Positions 46,791-59,400 of a stretch of DNA of 64,000 nucleotides are shown piece after piece. The stretch is from Buxus sempervirens (lineage: Eukaryota; Streptophyta; Magnoliopsida; Buxales; Buxaceae): positions 46,705,220 to 46,769,219 of the forward strand of contig OX387186.1 in assembly GCA_947561395.2 (NCBI GenBank). Direction: 5' to 3'. The position numbers were made by a program, and so were the translations under genes. Positions within the stretch are counted from its first letter, which is position 1; each line of letters starts with the position of its first letter. The notes under the pieces were generated by a model, which did not search any database, was not told the origin of the DNA, and saw only the letters and a program-made list of their open reading frames with translations.

Positions 46791-47430
46791 GGGATCTGAT
46801 ACAAAGGATGTTGAGCTGTCAGATTACACATTGATGGCACTGGAATACCATGAGTTGGCAAATCATCGCAAAGGCAAGAAGTGATTGCGATATCTTTCTA
46901 ATTGCTGCAGTTTTGAGGCGTTTTAGTATTTTAGCTATGACTTTGGCTACGGTTATCAGAATCGCACATATGACCCCAATTCGGAAAGCTATTTTCGGCA
47001 CACACGCCGTGGACACCCACCTAAGTTGGTGTGCATCTTTTTCAACCTCAAATTCTGTTGTTTTTCCCTCCGAATCACTATTTTTAATTATTTTTTGGTA
47101 TTTCTGGTAATATTTCGTTTGTCAAGTAGGAAGTGATTTTAAACCCGATTTGGGCCAGATTTTTCACAGGATGCTTATTTTATTCTATATTTCCTTTAGG
47201 CATGCTTTAGGGGATTTTGCCATTTTTAGTAACTTTCCAATGTAGAAGATTTTTTGCTATAAAGTCCGGCTTGTGGACTGATTTTAGTATTACTTGATTA
47301 ATTGATATTGAATTGAATCTCAGAGACGTTTTCTCTGTGTGTTTTGGGCAAATTGCTTGTAGTCTTCCTTGTTTATCATCTGTTCGAACTAGCCTGTAGA
47401 ATAATCGCTATTCTGTCCGGCGTCATAAAT
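46791..47430. other. Unassigned sequence after the LINE
   Basis: I recognise no coding or repeat family. The ORF at 46850-47110 lacks any motif. Confidence 0.4.
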
Positions 47431-48300
47431 TGAACCAAGTTAAACCCAAATTGGATTGAAGTTGTCCTAAAACTAAATTAAACCATAAATATCTCAATAT
47501 GAACCAAAATTGTTCTAAAATTAAATTGAATCAATATCATCCTAAAATTGAACCAACTTACACAATTAACGGCATCAAGCCAATTTAAATAACATGCTGT
47601 AATCAAGATGATTCAAACAAGCCCCTCGTGCAATTCAAGTTCACCTAAATTAAAACTATTTCCTCTTCGGTTCAATTTATTAAGGTAATCAAATTTAACC
47701 AATGAATTAAAACCATTTCCCCTTTACGGTTCAAGTCATAAAAGTGGTTAAATTGAACCAAACCCAAATTAAGTCCTTTAAAATTAAATCATTTTCCCTT
47801 TTATGGTTCAACTCAAATTAACAAATCAATCAAATTAAACCTTTTGGTTCAATTAAGGCCCAATGACTTAGACATTGAATCGAACCAAACTTTCTTAAAT
47901 CAAACTGTTTCCTCTTCGCGGCTTAACTCAAATCACATTAAACAAATTAAAGTCAAATGGTTTAATCCGAGATATAATCTCTTATGGTAAAATGTCTCCA
48001 ACATTAAACCATTTAAATAAAATCAAACCTCAAATTGAACCTCAATGGTCCGCTAATTTACAATAAATCAAACCTAAATGGTTTAACATAAGGTATGATT
48101 TTTGTGGTCCAATGCCTTAAAATTAAACCATTCAAATTAAACTCAATTGAATCGGATCGTAATGGTCCAATTAATTAAAATAGACCAAATTAAATATAAG
48201 GTAGGATCTTTTTATGGTCTAATACCTTAAATTACTTTTGAATTACGTTATGACTTGATCCCAAACAAATGGGAACGTAGGCAGCCCAACAACATTAAAC
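47430..48300. repeat. AT-rich degenerate repeat, possible Tat-type LTR remnant
   Basis: It is dense in AAATTAAACC and GGTTCAA motifs on both strands, with recurring CATTTYCCCTTTWYGGTTCAA phrases (47640-47850). It ends with GGGAACGTAGGCAGCCCAA (48271-48289), a phrase often seen near the 3' part of Ogre/Tat LTRs. No clear ends were found. Confidence 0.45.
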
Positions 48301-50415
48301 TGGGTTCAGTCGTAATTAAAATAAATCAAATAATTCCCAACCATACAAGTAATCAAGTCTTGTGAATTAAATTAGAATCTAAGGGTTTTCTCTAATATTT
48401 TAGAGTTGTAATTAAGGGGATTATTTTGTAGCCTAAACGCCTTGGATGGGTCCGTACCCCATGAAATAAAAACCCACATAATTTGGTGAAATCATGTTTG
48501 ATCAAAAATTATTGAGATTCAAATTTTTAGTCAACAATTGGTTTTTAAACTAATACATCTAATGGTAGATCTTAACTTTTTGAAGATATTATTAGAAAAA
48601 AAAAATTTTAATTTTCTTTATGCTGCAATAGTTTTATTATATAGTTGTTATACATTGGCAATAACTTTGGAGAATGGATTAAAAGGATAATTTTGGAATT
48701 CAAAGTGGGTCGACCAAGAATGTTCCCAAGTCTATATGAAATTATTTAAATCTCTTAACATATTTAATTTGATGGCTAACTTTGATATACATTTATATGT
48801 TGATGATATGAAAGATTACTGGGAGATGCATTTAGGTAGATGCATTTCATTTTAAGAGACTTGTGCAGTCCTTTGGAGAGGAAGATCCCACTGAAACATA
48901 TTTTTTTTAATATCTCGATCAGTTCATCATTCCAAGGATGAAATAAATCTAAAATGATGTCTTTTACTACTTAAGAGAATAATCAAATGGCAAAGATTAT
49001 TCTTATTTTTAACACAAAAAATGTTTTTATGATTAAGCACCCCTGTCTGGATCAAACCCAATTGTAATAGGCTTTATCGAACCAGTTATAAATGAAAAAT
49101 TACCAAAATACCCTTGTGAGAAACGTTTGGTCTTTCCAACAACCCATAAATTGATCTTAAGACAAAAAGGCCCCCTACTGTGAGTGTGCGAATATTTTGT
49201 CCTAAATTCGGAATACCTTTCAAACAACCGTTTTAAGTAATGATCAAATTCTATGACTAAGAATATATTTGTATTTAATGTCAAAAATACTCTCAATTGA
49301 CGTAATTTTGGTCAATTATAATTTGAAACTGTCCAAAATAACCATTTTGCCCTTGTTCCTCTGGTTCGCATGTAAACAAGGTTAAATCTAGAGTTCGGGT
49401 TCATATTTGGAATCTGATTTTTAGATAAAGTCAGCTTGTTTCAAGGTCAGTGCAACTACATGCATTTAGTGAATTGAACATTTTCTTGTGATGGTATTTT
49501 TGTCATTTTACTTTGTGGATGATTGCCTTGCATCATCCATAATGTCACATGACATGGAAAAGAATTTTTAAAGGGAAGTCCTTTTTGGATTAGGATTTCT
49601 ATTTATTGAGGAATCAATTATATGGAATATATGTGACATTTAAAAATTTTATTTATAAGTATGCACACCTTTTTTCGACCATTAGGAGAATGCCTTCTCC
49701 TAATAAGACGAGGAAAAAAGGGAAAGGAATCGTAAGGATTGAGCCATATTGAAAGACGGAATGAAATCATGTGTTGCAAGAGGTTGCGGCAGACACTGCC
49801 ACCTACATGTAACATCTCACTATATTTTTCAATGTAAAAAAGACAATTTCATATTAAAAAAAATAGGTCGTGAGATTTTGTATGCAGCAGCATCTCACCC
49901 AAGCTGTAGTGTCTGTCAAAGGCTCCTACAGCAGATGATTTTGCCCCTTGAAAGACGATTTGAGAATAGGAGAAAGTCTAGACTTTAGAGGAACTTCTTA
50001 AAGACCAAAATAATAATAATAATAAAATAAAAAATAAATAAATGGAGAGTTATTATTATTATTACTACTAATGGGATAGACATGTGATAAATCTTTCATT
50101 TGAGAAGAATAATAGCCAGATAAAAGAAACAATTGTTACATAAAACAGAGTACCATTTAAAAAATTTTGCGCACATATGCATTTATCTAAATTGTGCTTG
50201 GAGTATTGTAGGAACATTTCAAGGAACCATTGAAGGAGAATAAAACAGGTTTGTAGTATAAAGGAACCAAGAACGATCAAAAAGGTTCATTTCTTGCTAT
50301 GATAAAATTAATCCCTTATATGGTTTATCATTAAGGTTTCAGTTACAGGAAAGATCAAATAAATTAACAGAAGAATATATCCCTAATAATTACGTGGCTT
50401 CAATGGCATGGATGT
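48301..50415. other. Intergenic sequence 3' of the ankyrin/PGG gene
   Basis: AT-rich. Notable only for a perfect 10-bp inverted repeat ATTAGGAGAA / TTCTCCTAAT (49682-49705) and AAT/TTA microsatellites at 50008-50070. The bases just below 50416 should hold the 3' UTR of the gene. Small ORFs have no domains. Confidence 0.45.
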
Positions 50416-53400
50416 TCATGTCCATTTATGCTTTTTGACTCGACGTTGATTGAGACCCAAAAGAAAGCTAGCTTTATATGTTGAGTAAATCACATCAGCA
50501 AAGAGAGGAAATTGTAGAGCAGCAAAAAAGGTGATTGGAACACAAGCTAAAGCATAAACCAGCGTTTCAACATGTGCAAATAGATCATGATCAAGGACAA
50601 TAAGGAAGGTTGCAGAAAAGGCTACGATCATTGTCACAATGGAGATGAAGAGCGTTAGAAGGCCAAGTATCAATCTTATGGGTAATGAGATTAGGAAATC
50701 TATTTCTGCATAGCGCGAAGTGAGAATGGATAGAAATGTTGAAATTGAAGTGACAGATGAGAATAGCGATACTGCATCAGATATGGCAAAAACCTTAAAA
50801 GACTTAGCTTTTAAGAAATGAGGAGTACCATCGACATCCTTGTTACCACCTGGGACAGTGAAGGCTGCAGCAAACATTACCGTTGCAATAAGTGTTGCAG
50901 CAAGCATGCAAGAGTTTGCAGTAGCCTTCATCCATTCTTCACCTTGCGTCTTTAGGATTTTGTGCTCCTCTGTAAATAAAACTCGAGGTGATTTCTGATC
51001 ACCATTTTCCATCTCTCTATATGCAGGTATCACAATGCGTTCCACTTCCTACAGTTTTCAGGAAAAGCATTAAATATATATATATTTGTTAATAAGAATT
51101 AGGTTAAAAAAAAGGTGTGAAATCTGTAAGTAACATGCAAAAAAACTGTTCCAAAACTAGCTCAAAACATTGGCAAACCTTAATTAACATATAATAATAA
51201 ATAAAAAAGAGGAAACAAAAAACTTCAAAGCAAGGACAATCACACCTTGAACCAAATGAGTTCCTCTTGCATTTGTAATGCCGCCCCTGAAATCTTGCTA
51301 AGGTGGCTTTCCGGTGCCAACATTCCAGCTAAGTGCAACAGGTTGTTTTTATCCTTATCTTTGTAATAGGCTATCTGATCTTTAATTGCACCAATCCTAT
51401 ATATAAGATTGAAGATCTCTTTTTGACGACAAGCAATTGCAACATGAAAAATGCTTCGTCCTTTGGTATCAACCGTGTATACTAGATCAGGATAAGATTC
51501 GATTAGAACTGTTACGAACTCAACATTCCCGAATTCTGTGGCAAGCAATAGTAATGATACAAGTTCTCCTGCCATTAGCTCTAGAAATATTGGGTCATAA
51601 TAGTCCCGAACTTTTGTCCAAAGAAGGAGGAGCAGCTCACGTGCCTTCTTGTGCATTGAATTGTATTCGGATTCGATACCTAGGGTAGAGAGCAAAAATT
51701 AAATGACCTTACAATTAAGTGAAAATATTAAACGCCAGATAGTTGAAGCAAATTCAAGATCTGAGAAAATAGTTCAGTTGACCCCCAATTTGGTTGTCCT
51801 AATGATGTCTTAATTACTGAATGACTTACTTTTGTGGATGCAAGTTCTTTGATAAAGAGATGATTAGCCTAAAGTGGGCACATTTCATGAAATATTTGAT
51901 CATATATATCCCCTAGAATAGCAAACTGTGCTAAATGTCTAAGATAGACATATCTCCTAGTATACATGTTTTACATATATACACTTAAATTGGTTTATAG
52001 TCCATCTTTATTAGGGTAGTTATCTTGAATTTATTTATTTCTTGAGAATATACAACGGGTGGTCTTCTAAGTGAATGTTTGTTAAGAGTTAGTTTCTTAG
52101 TGACTTTTTGGGAAGGTGAAATGTAAAAAAATTCAGTTAAAGTTAATCCAAAATGGTACCAGAAAATTTCAAGTTTTGTATCTTCTTCCTTCAAGGAAGA
52201 CTAAAGCTATTGGAGTTGTGAACCAAGTTAGCCTTCTTTGTTGAGTATTTTCATCATCAAGAGCACACTTTTCTCTTGATTGCTCTGTCCTCATTTCTCC
52301 ATCCAGTTGGTTTTATCTCAACCAAGTGGTATAAAATCCTTGGTTGATGGAGTATGATGATCGACCTCCTACAACACGTTGTAGCTTCAAAACCTTATTT
52401 TAATGGCATGAACTATAGTTGTTGGAGTATTGAAATAAAGGAGTTGTCTAGATCTCAAGATTTAATTTATTGGACATTTTTGAAACTAGATTTATCTGAT
52501 CTAACATTTCTCATCCAATAACAACTCCATGAGTTGAAAGAAAATCGTAAGTAGGATAAGAGGGCATTGTTTTACATTTATCAAGCATTGGATGAGGTTA
52601 TTTAATTTTGAAAGAATTTCGATGGTGATTTAAGCCAAGTAAGCACAGGATACACTTTACACCTCAAACAAAGGAGATGACAAAGTGAAGATGGTGACAT
52701 TACAATCCCTTATGAACCATTTAAGAGTAAATGACAAGAAAATTGAAGATAAAAGAATAGAGAAAATTCTAGGAGGCTTGAGTTGAAAAGATGAATCCAT
52801 TCTTGTTGCAATTGAATAAAATTAAGATTTGACTACTTTGTCAGTGGAGTGTTTGTTGAGATCACTTCAGTCTCATGAACTACGAATGAAGCAATATGAT
52901 TCTACTCCTTTTGAGAAAAAAGTTCCTATCATGGAAGAGGAAGGAACAATGAAAGGAAACAAGAAGAAAATGAGAAAACGATGGTGAGTCTTCTTCTTCT
53001 AATAGAAAGAGGAGGGGGATGATCTTCTTCATCACATGTTGAATGACATTGTTATCACAAAATTGCACAATTTTAGATAAATCATAGAGGAGAAAGATAT
53101 TTTATTGAAAATTTTCTGCTCTTAGCATTGGCCTAAAGATCCTAAACTCATTTGAATCCAAAATTACAAAGGAAAAGATCCAAATATTGACTTTTGCATA
53201 AAGTCAAACTTTTCCTATTGAAGTTTTGTTAACTTTTAACCACAAAATAAAATTCTTATTTAGACAGGATTTCAAAATAATTTTTCATATGAAACCAGGG
53301 ATTTTGTAATGTTTTGGTATAATTAAACTTTTGAGCTTTCAAAATTTGACAAATACCTTAGCATTGAAATAGTAAAATTTTGCATTGGACCTCAAAAACC

Positions 53401-56400
53401 AAATTTTGTTCTTGAACTAGATAGTTGACTTTTTATTCCTTTGAAAGGTCTGAAACTATTTTTAGTGGATTCAAATGGTTGGGGGATATTTGCTTATTTA
53501 CATGTAATATCTTGAATAAATAGAAATTACAAAATATGATGACATTTACTTAAATGATATTCATGTAAATAATTATTGTCTATGGAAAAAAGTACAGAAC
53601 TATGTCAAATTATTAGATTTTGCATTGTACCATTTTGTAATAACGATTCTAAAAAATATATGTTGAATTGTTAATATATAATGGTTCTGAAGATATTTCT
53701 TTGTAGCTGTTATATAATCACAATACATGGCTGATGTGGCATCTTGAAAGTTTGATCATTATTCCACATCAGCGAAGTCACATGGATCATAACAGAATAT
53801 GTACCGTGATTTATTAGCAGCATTGTACCATTTTGTAATAACGGTTCTGATAAAATATATGTTGAACCATTTATATATAAAGGTCCTAAAGATATTTCTT
53901 TATAGCCATTATATAATCACGGTACATGGTTGATGTGGCATCTCCAACCTTTTATCATTATGCCACATCAGCAATGTCACATGAATCAAAACAGAATTTT
54001 TACCATGATTTATTGGCAATTCTACAATATTTTGTTCTTTACCATTAATATTATTAAATAACTGTTTAGTTATAATTTGTGTTGTACTGTATTAAGTTAG
54101 CGATAGAGCATTAATAAGTTCAAATTGAAATCTCTCACGAGCTTCCTGTTTATTATATGAATACCTCTCTCTCTCTCTCTCAAAGGCTTGATCTATTGAA
54201 ATTGACCTTGGAAATTTCCCTAATTCCCTCAAATTCAAGCCTTAGCCTACATTTGGAAGGATCTAGATCCTAATTTGTGCATACCTTTAGGACATTTCTA
54301 TCCCTCCTTTTGCCTATAAATATAGGGCCTTACCTCTTTGCAAAGGGTTGTAAATTTTGAAACAGAATACCTTACTTGAAGATGGAAGACTCGGTCAAAT
54401 TGACTACTTGTGCTTGCTTGCTTTGGGATGTCATCTTTTACAAGTAATTCTCCTTTAATTTACTGTAAATCTCTTTAAATATCAGCAATCTCTCTTTCTA
54501 TTCCTCTAGGATGGAGCCTTGTGGTTGTAATCCCTAACCAAGATCCAAATACCTCAAGCTTCTCTCTAGCTGTAAAACTTGAAGAAGAGAGCAATGAGAA
54601 AAGATTAAGTGAAGGATCCTAGATTTAGAACCTGTGTTTTTAAAATTTTAATCAGATCTAAAATGATTTGTGCCTTGATTGTTGCTTTTGTTTGGTTTTT
54701 CTTCAATTTAGGATGTTCTTAGAGGTCTAGATCAATCAATGATCTTAGATCTAAATTCCTCTTCATATCAATCTACTTTGATCATTTTTAGCATGCATTT
54801 TGTTAATCTACATAAGCACAATGTCAGATGCATGTTTTTTCTTCATTGTTAGGCAATTTCTCAGATCTACCATGTCTAATATGCATGGATCTAAGATTCA
54901 GGCCTTAAATTAAGATCCTAGGCCCTCTAATACATTTTTTAACATGAATTGTTTAGAAGGAGACGACCTTACAGCTTGATCTTCTTAGATATGTGATTCT
55001 ACAATAAACTTGGAGATGAGATTGTGCTTCGACTCTCCATTTCATAGGAGAATCTGAGCAAATCAAAATCCTACATGGTCAAAGTGCTTTTCATCATCAT
55101 CCTCGTGGTTTTAGATTTGATTTGATTTGAAAAGATCCGTGCTCAAATCAAAGGAGTTTTAATTTGCCTTTTACAAATTTTCTCAGAATATGAACTGTGT
55201 ATGAATATGGAATTGCAAAGCTCATAAGTTCATCATCCGGATGAATTTTTCAATGATTCCAGTTTCATAAGAAAGATACATATCCCTACTTTATTATGAC
55301 CAATTTTCATAAATTTTCATGGAATCATCTCCCTCCATATTTGATTGAAGTTTGCCAAGTCTGCAAAGTGACGATTGCAGAACCTTTTACTTCATATGGC
55401 ACATCTGGTTCATTTCAAATCCTTTTCTAGTGATTTTTGTTTCCAAGTCTTCCTTTGCAAGTTTAGTTTTAAATAAAATTGGTTTGTAAGTATAGTTTTA
55501 AATAAAATTAGTTTGAATTAATTTAGACTTGTTTTGAAATCTCTATGGCTAGTTGAACCTATATTGCTTAATAGTAGAATACGAGATCAGTCTATGAATC
55601 ATTTTAGTGGCTTTAAGGATGCACCAAATCTACAAATAGATGAATTTCTTGATGAGACCTATGCCATTTGAAAGCTAGGTCTTCCTAGTTTAATCAAGCC
55701 AATTTCCATGAACTTGAATGGAGTCAATCTCCACAAATAGGGACCGGAAGTAGGTTTGGTTAGCATTTTGCTGATTGTTGTACTAGCAACTTCATTTGTT
55801 CCCTCCTATTTCATTTCAATTCCATTTTAAATGATTTTGGGATCAGATCTTCCTTATCAAATATACTTTTAAGTGCCACTAGTTTCAGCTAAATTATAGT
55901 TGTTTCGAGACAGTTATGCTTAATTGAATCTATATTTCTCAATAGCAGTTTCTAGATTCAATTATCTTAGCTCATATCTGAGTTTTGAAATTGATTTTTC
56001 TATATTTTACTTTGATTTTAGCCTAATTAGAGGGTTTTGAAAGTAGCAATCAATGAAGGACATTCTTATTCATAGGTGGTCCCCATTTAGGTTCATACAC
56101 TCTTATTTGGCTTGGCAACCACCTTTAATTTAGGTGGATAAGTGAGGGTGCTTAACACCCTCCCTCGCTCATAATATAACCCCTTACCTTAGAATCTAGT
56201 TAGACTATTTTAGCTTATTTTGTGTATTCTTAATACTTTGGTGACCATCTACACTATGATCCCACGGGTGGAGGCGACTTCTTTTTAAGTAATATGCGTG
56301 GTGATCCCAACGATCTCCATGGTTTCAAAACAAGATTACTGGAAGAACACAAGAAAGGTTCAATTTTCATGCCTGAGAAAGACCAAAGCTAAAGATATTA

Positions 56401-59400
56401 TATTCTCACATGCAATATATAAGAAGATGTTTTGATGAAGTTTGGCATGATGATAGTAAATATAATAAGCACATGACTAGAAACTAGAAGGTGTTTGTAC
56501 AATTAGATGAATCAATCCAAAGTGAAGTTAGAACCAGTGATGACAAGAGGCTTTTTGTGAAGGGAAATGATGATATTATTTTTAGATCAAAGAAAGAAGT
56601 GAAGCATATTCCAAAATATTTTCTATGTTCCCCCGCGTGAAGAACAATCTTTTGAGTGTTAGACAACTCGTATTGAATGGACACAAAGTCAACTTTATGG
56701 AAAATGTGTGAAATCAAAGACAAGAATTGTGCTCTCTTTATTGATGATAACAGAAAACAAGATGTTCCCACTGAAGTTTTGTCAAAGATAGATAATGGCC
56801 ACAGCACTCTCGTTTTGGTCATATAATTTTTAAATGTGTAAGAAGAATATTGTTGAATGAATGCCTAACATTGAGCTTCAAGATCAAGTTTGTGATGGAT
56901 GTGCACTTGGAAAGCATCTAAGGAACTATTTTTGATAGTGACAGCTTGGAGAGCATCAGAACCACTTAAACTAATATATTTAGGTCTTCGGGACCCTATG
57001 CGTACCATCAATTCGGGGTCATTCCCTTATTAATGATTTCAATAGAAAGATATGAATATATTTTCTTAAAGAAAAATTTGATGTTTTTGTGTGTTTCCAA
57101 AGATTTAAGGCCTTAGTTGAGAATCAAAGTGGCTAAAAACTTTGTGAACTGATATATCTATTGGCTGTCATAATATTTTTAGCAAAAAAAATAGAGTCAA
57201 ACATCAATTTACTATTTGGTATACTATACAACAAAATAGGATTGCAAAAAGAAAGAACGGGACCATTATGGTCCTGGCTAGAAGCATGTTCAAAGCCAAA
57301 GAATGCCTAAAATTTTTTAGGCAAAACCTATAGCATGTGGACATTATACTTTGAATTGTGCATCATGTGTTCAAAATATGACTCCTCAATAAAAAATATG
57401 ATTTTTTTAGCAAAAAAATGGTGTCAAAAATCAATTCACTATTTGGTATACTTCACAATAAAATGAAATTGCAAAAAGAAAGAAACGAACCATTATGGAC
57501 TTGGCTAGAAGCACGTTCAAAGCCAAAGAATGCCTAATAATTTTTAAGCAATAGCTATAGCATGTGAACTCTATACTTTGAATTGTGCATCATGAGTTCA
57601 AAATATGACTCCTCAAATTAAAAACATGACTATTTTTTTAGTAAAAAAATGATGTCAAACATCAATTTACTATTTGGTATACTCTACAACAAAATGGTAT
57701 TGCAAAAAGAAAGAAACCAGACCAAATAAGGGAAACTTTAAATGGGATGAAAACCTCCACCTACATGTTGTATGATTATTTTACACATGGATAGATGCAT
57801 ATATAGACAAATAGTATTCATAATACAGCAAAAGAGCACAAAAAAGTATCATAAGAACATCATCTCCAACATGAAAAAGATACTTGGCTATTATCTAAGT
57901 TACTTCTATGATCTAGATTATGTATTTGACATGAAGAGGCAAGTTGGAATATTTAGTACTTCATGGATGGCTCAAAAGGTTAGTATGTTTATAGGGAATA
58001 GTTGCACATCAGTAGTTCTTTTCTCGCTAAATGATATTTTATTGCTTTATTGCTTTATTTACTATTTTGGAATAAGTACTTTATTAATTTCACAATTATT
58101 AAAGTACCATCTTGAGCATGCCTTATACTTTGCCCCTTTTAAGGCCAATTGAGATCCTGTGGAGGCTTTATCTGTATTATTATTTGGAGCATTCACAGGA
58201 TCATGTCATGTGTATTGAAAAAACTACCGTGAATAGTTTAATTGTAAATTTTAGGTAAATTTGGCACAATTCTATGTAAAGCTCCAAATATAAAGTGTAG
58301 ATGAGTCATCCTACAGTGTGGAACTCTCAATCTGGTTCCAAAAACTCAATTGATATCCTGTAGGACCTTTACCTACAATCTTATGTGAAGCCTCTATTGG
58401 GATCATGCCACGTGTATTGTGAATGGCATAACTGTAAATTTTTATGCAATCCTGTGAAAAGCTGCAAATAAGGTTGTTGAAAATGGTCCTACACGATGTG
58501 AACTACCAGTAGAGGTGGCAATTTCTAGCCCAGCCCGCCCAGCCCGATCCTCCCAGCCTAGTTTTAATCGGGCTTGGGCATGATTTTTAGGCCCATCGGG
58601 CTAGCCCAACTCGGATTTTAAGAGCCCGTAATATTTAGGGCCGGGCTTAGGCGAGTTTATTTAGCCCGAATCGGCCCGGCCTGGCCCTATTAATATTATT
58701 TTTACTAAAAAACATAATTTTAGTCTCTCCTTATCCCTCTCCAACAAGACATCTCATTTAAAGTTGATTACTTTAACATATTTTACATGTTTTGATGTAT
58801 TTGGATTGTGGGATTTAATTTTCCTAGGCAATATAGAAACTTTCCAATAGTACATCTATCTTTTGTTTGAATCTGTTACTCTTATTTTTTATGTTCAGTT
58901 AATATAAAGATTCACCTAGACATGTATTCAAGTCTCAAAAAAACATTTCTTATCAAATATATGTTGAACGTGCATTAGAATTTCTATGCTTCGGAATGTT
59001 AAATAGAACAATTTGTTAGTGAAAATGTGGCCTCATTGTCTTCTTTTGGGACTTAACTAACCCTCAAAATGTCTTGTTTTTGGTTTCATGATTAAAAAAA
59101 AATTAATCATTTGTAAAAAAACCGGGCCAAATAGGCCAAGCTTGGACAACTCTACTTTTATTAGGGTCGGGCTTGGGCATGATTTCCAAGCCCGAAATCA
59201 GGGCCAAGCTGGGCTTGGGCAAGCCCTAAAGTACGTATATGTGCTCTTAAGCCCAGCCCAGCCCGACAAATTGCCACCTCTAACTACCAGAAACTCTCAG
59301 TTCCGTGAGGGATGGGGTTTGGGGGTGTGGGGCCCCTCTTGACATAGGCCTGGGAATGAATTTCCTTTAATGCCAAAATCTGGTGATACCATGTTACCAC

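Larger units (their letters stand above)
53050..56334 (+). mobile_element. Solo LTR F (relative of LTRs A and E) splitting the copia relic
   Basis: It starts TGTTATCAC..AAAATTGCACAATTTTAGATAAATC, matching LTR E's start, and ends near CCATGGTTTCAAAACA. The 3' part (GGCAACCACCTTTAATTTAGG, CTTAACACCCTCCC) matches LTR A 1060-1110. It has a duplicated palindrome and a TATA box. Copia coding sequence lies on both sides. I see no convincing 5-bp duplication (GACAT against AGATT), so the exact ends are uncertain. Confidence 0.78.

Noticed and set aside
49749-49988. 79-codon Cys-containing frame
   Set aside because: No conserved spacing of Cys/His and no neighbours suggesting a gene.
53045-56339. Target-site duplication for solo LTR F
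   Set aside because: Flanks GACAT and AGATT do not match convincingly; ends may be off or the duplication has decayed.
57772-58152. 126-codon frame in the ankyrin gene intron
   Set aside because: Ile/Tyr/Phe-rich chance frame in AT-rich DNA; no motif and no promoter or splice support.
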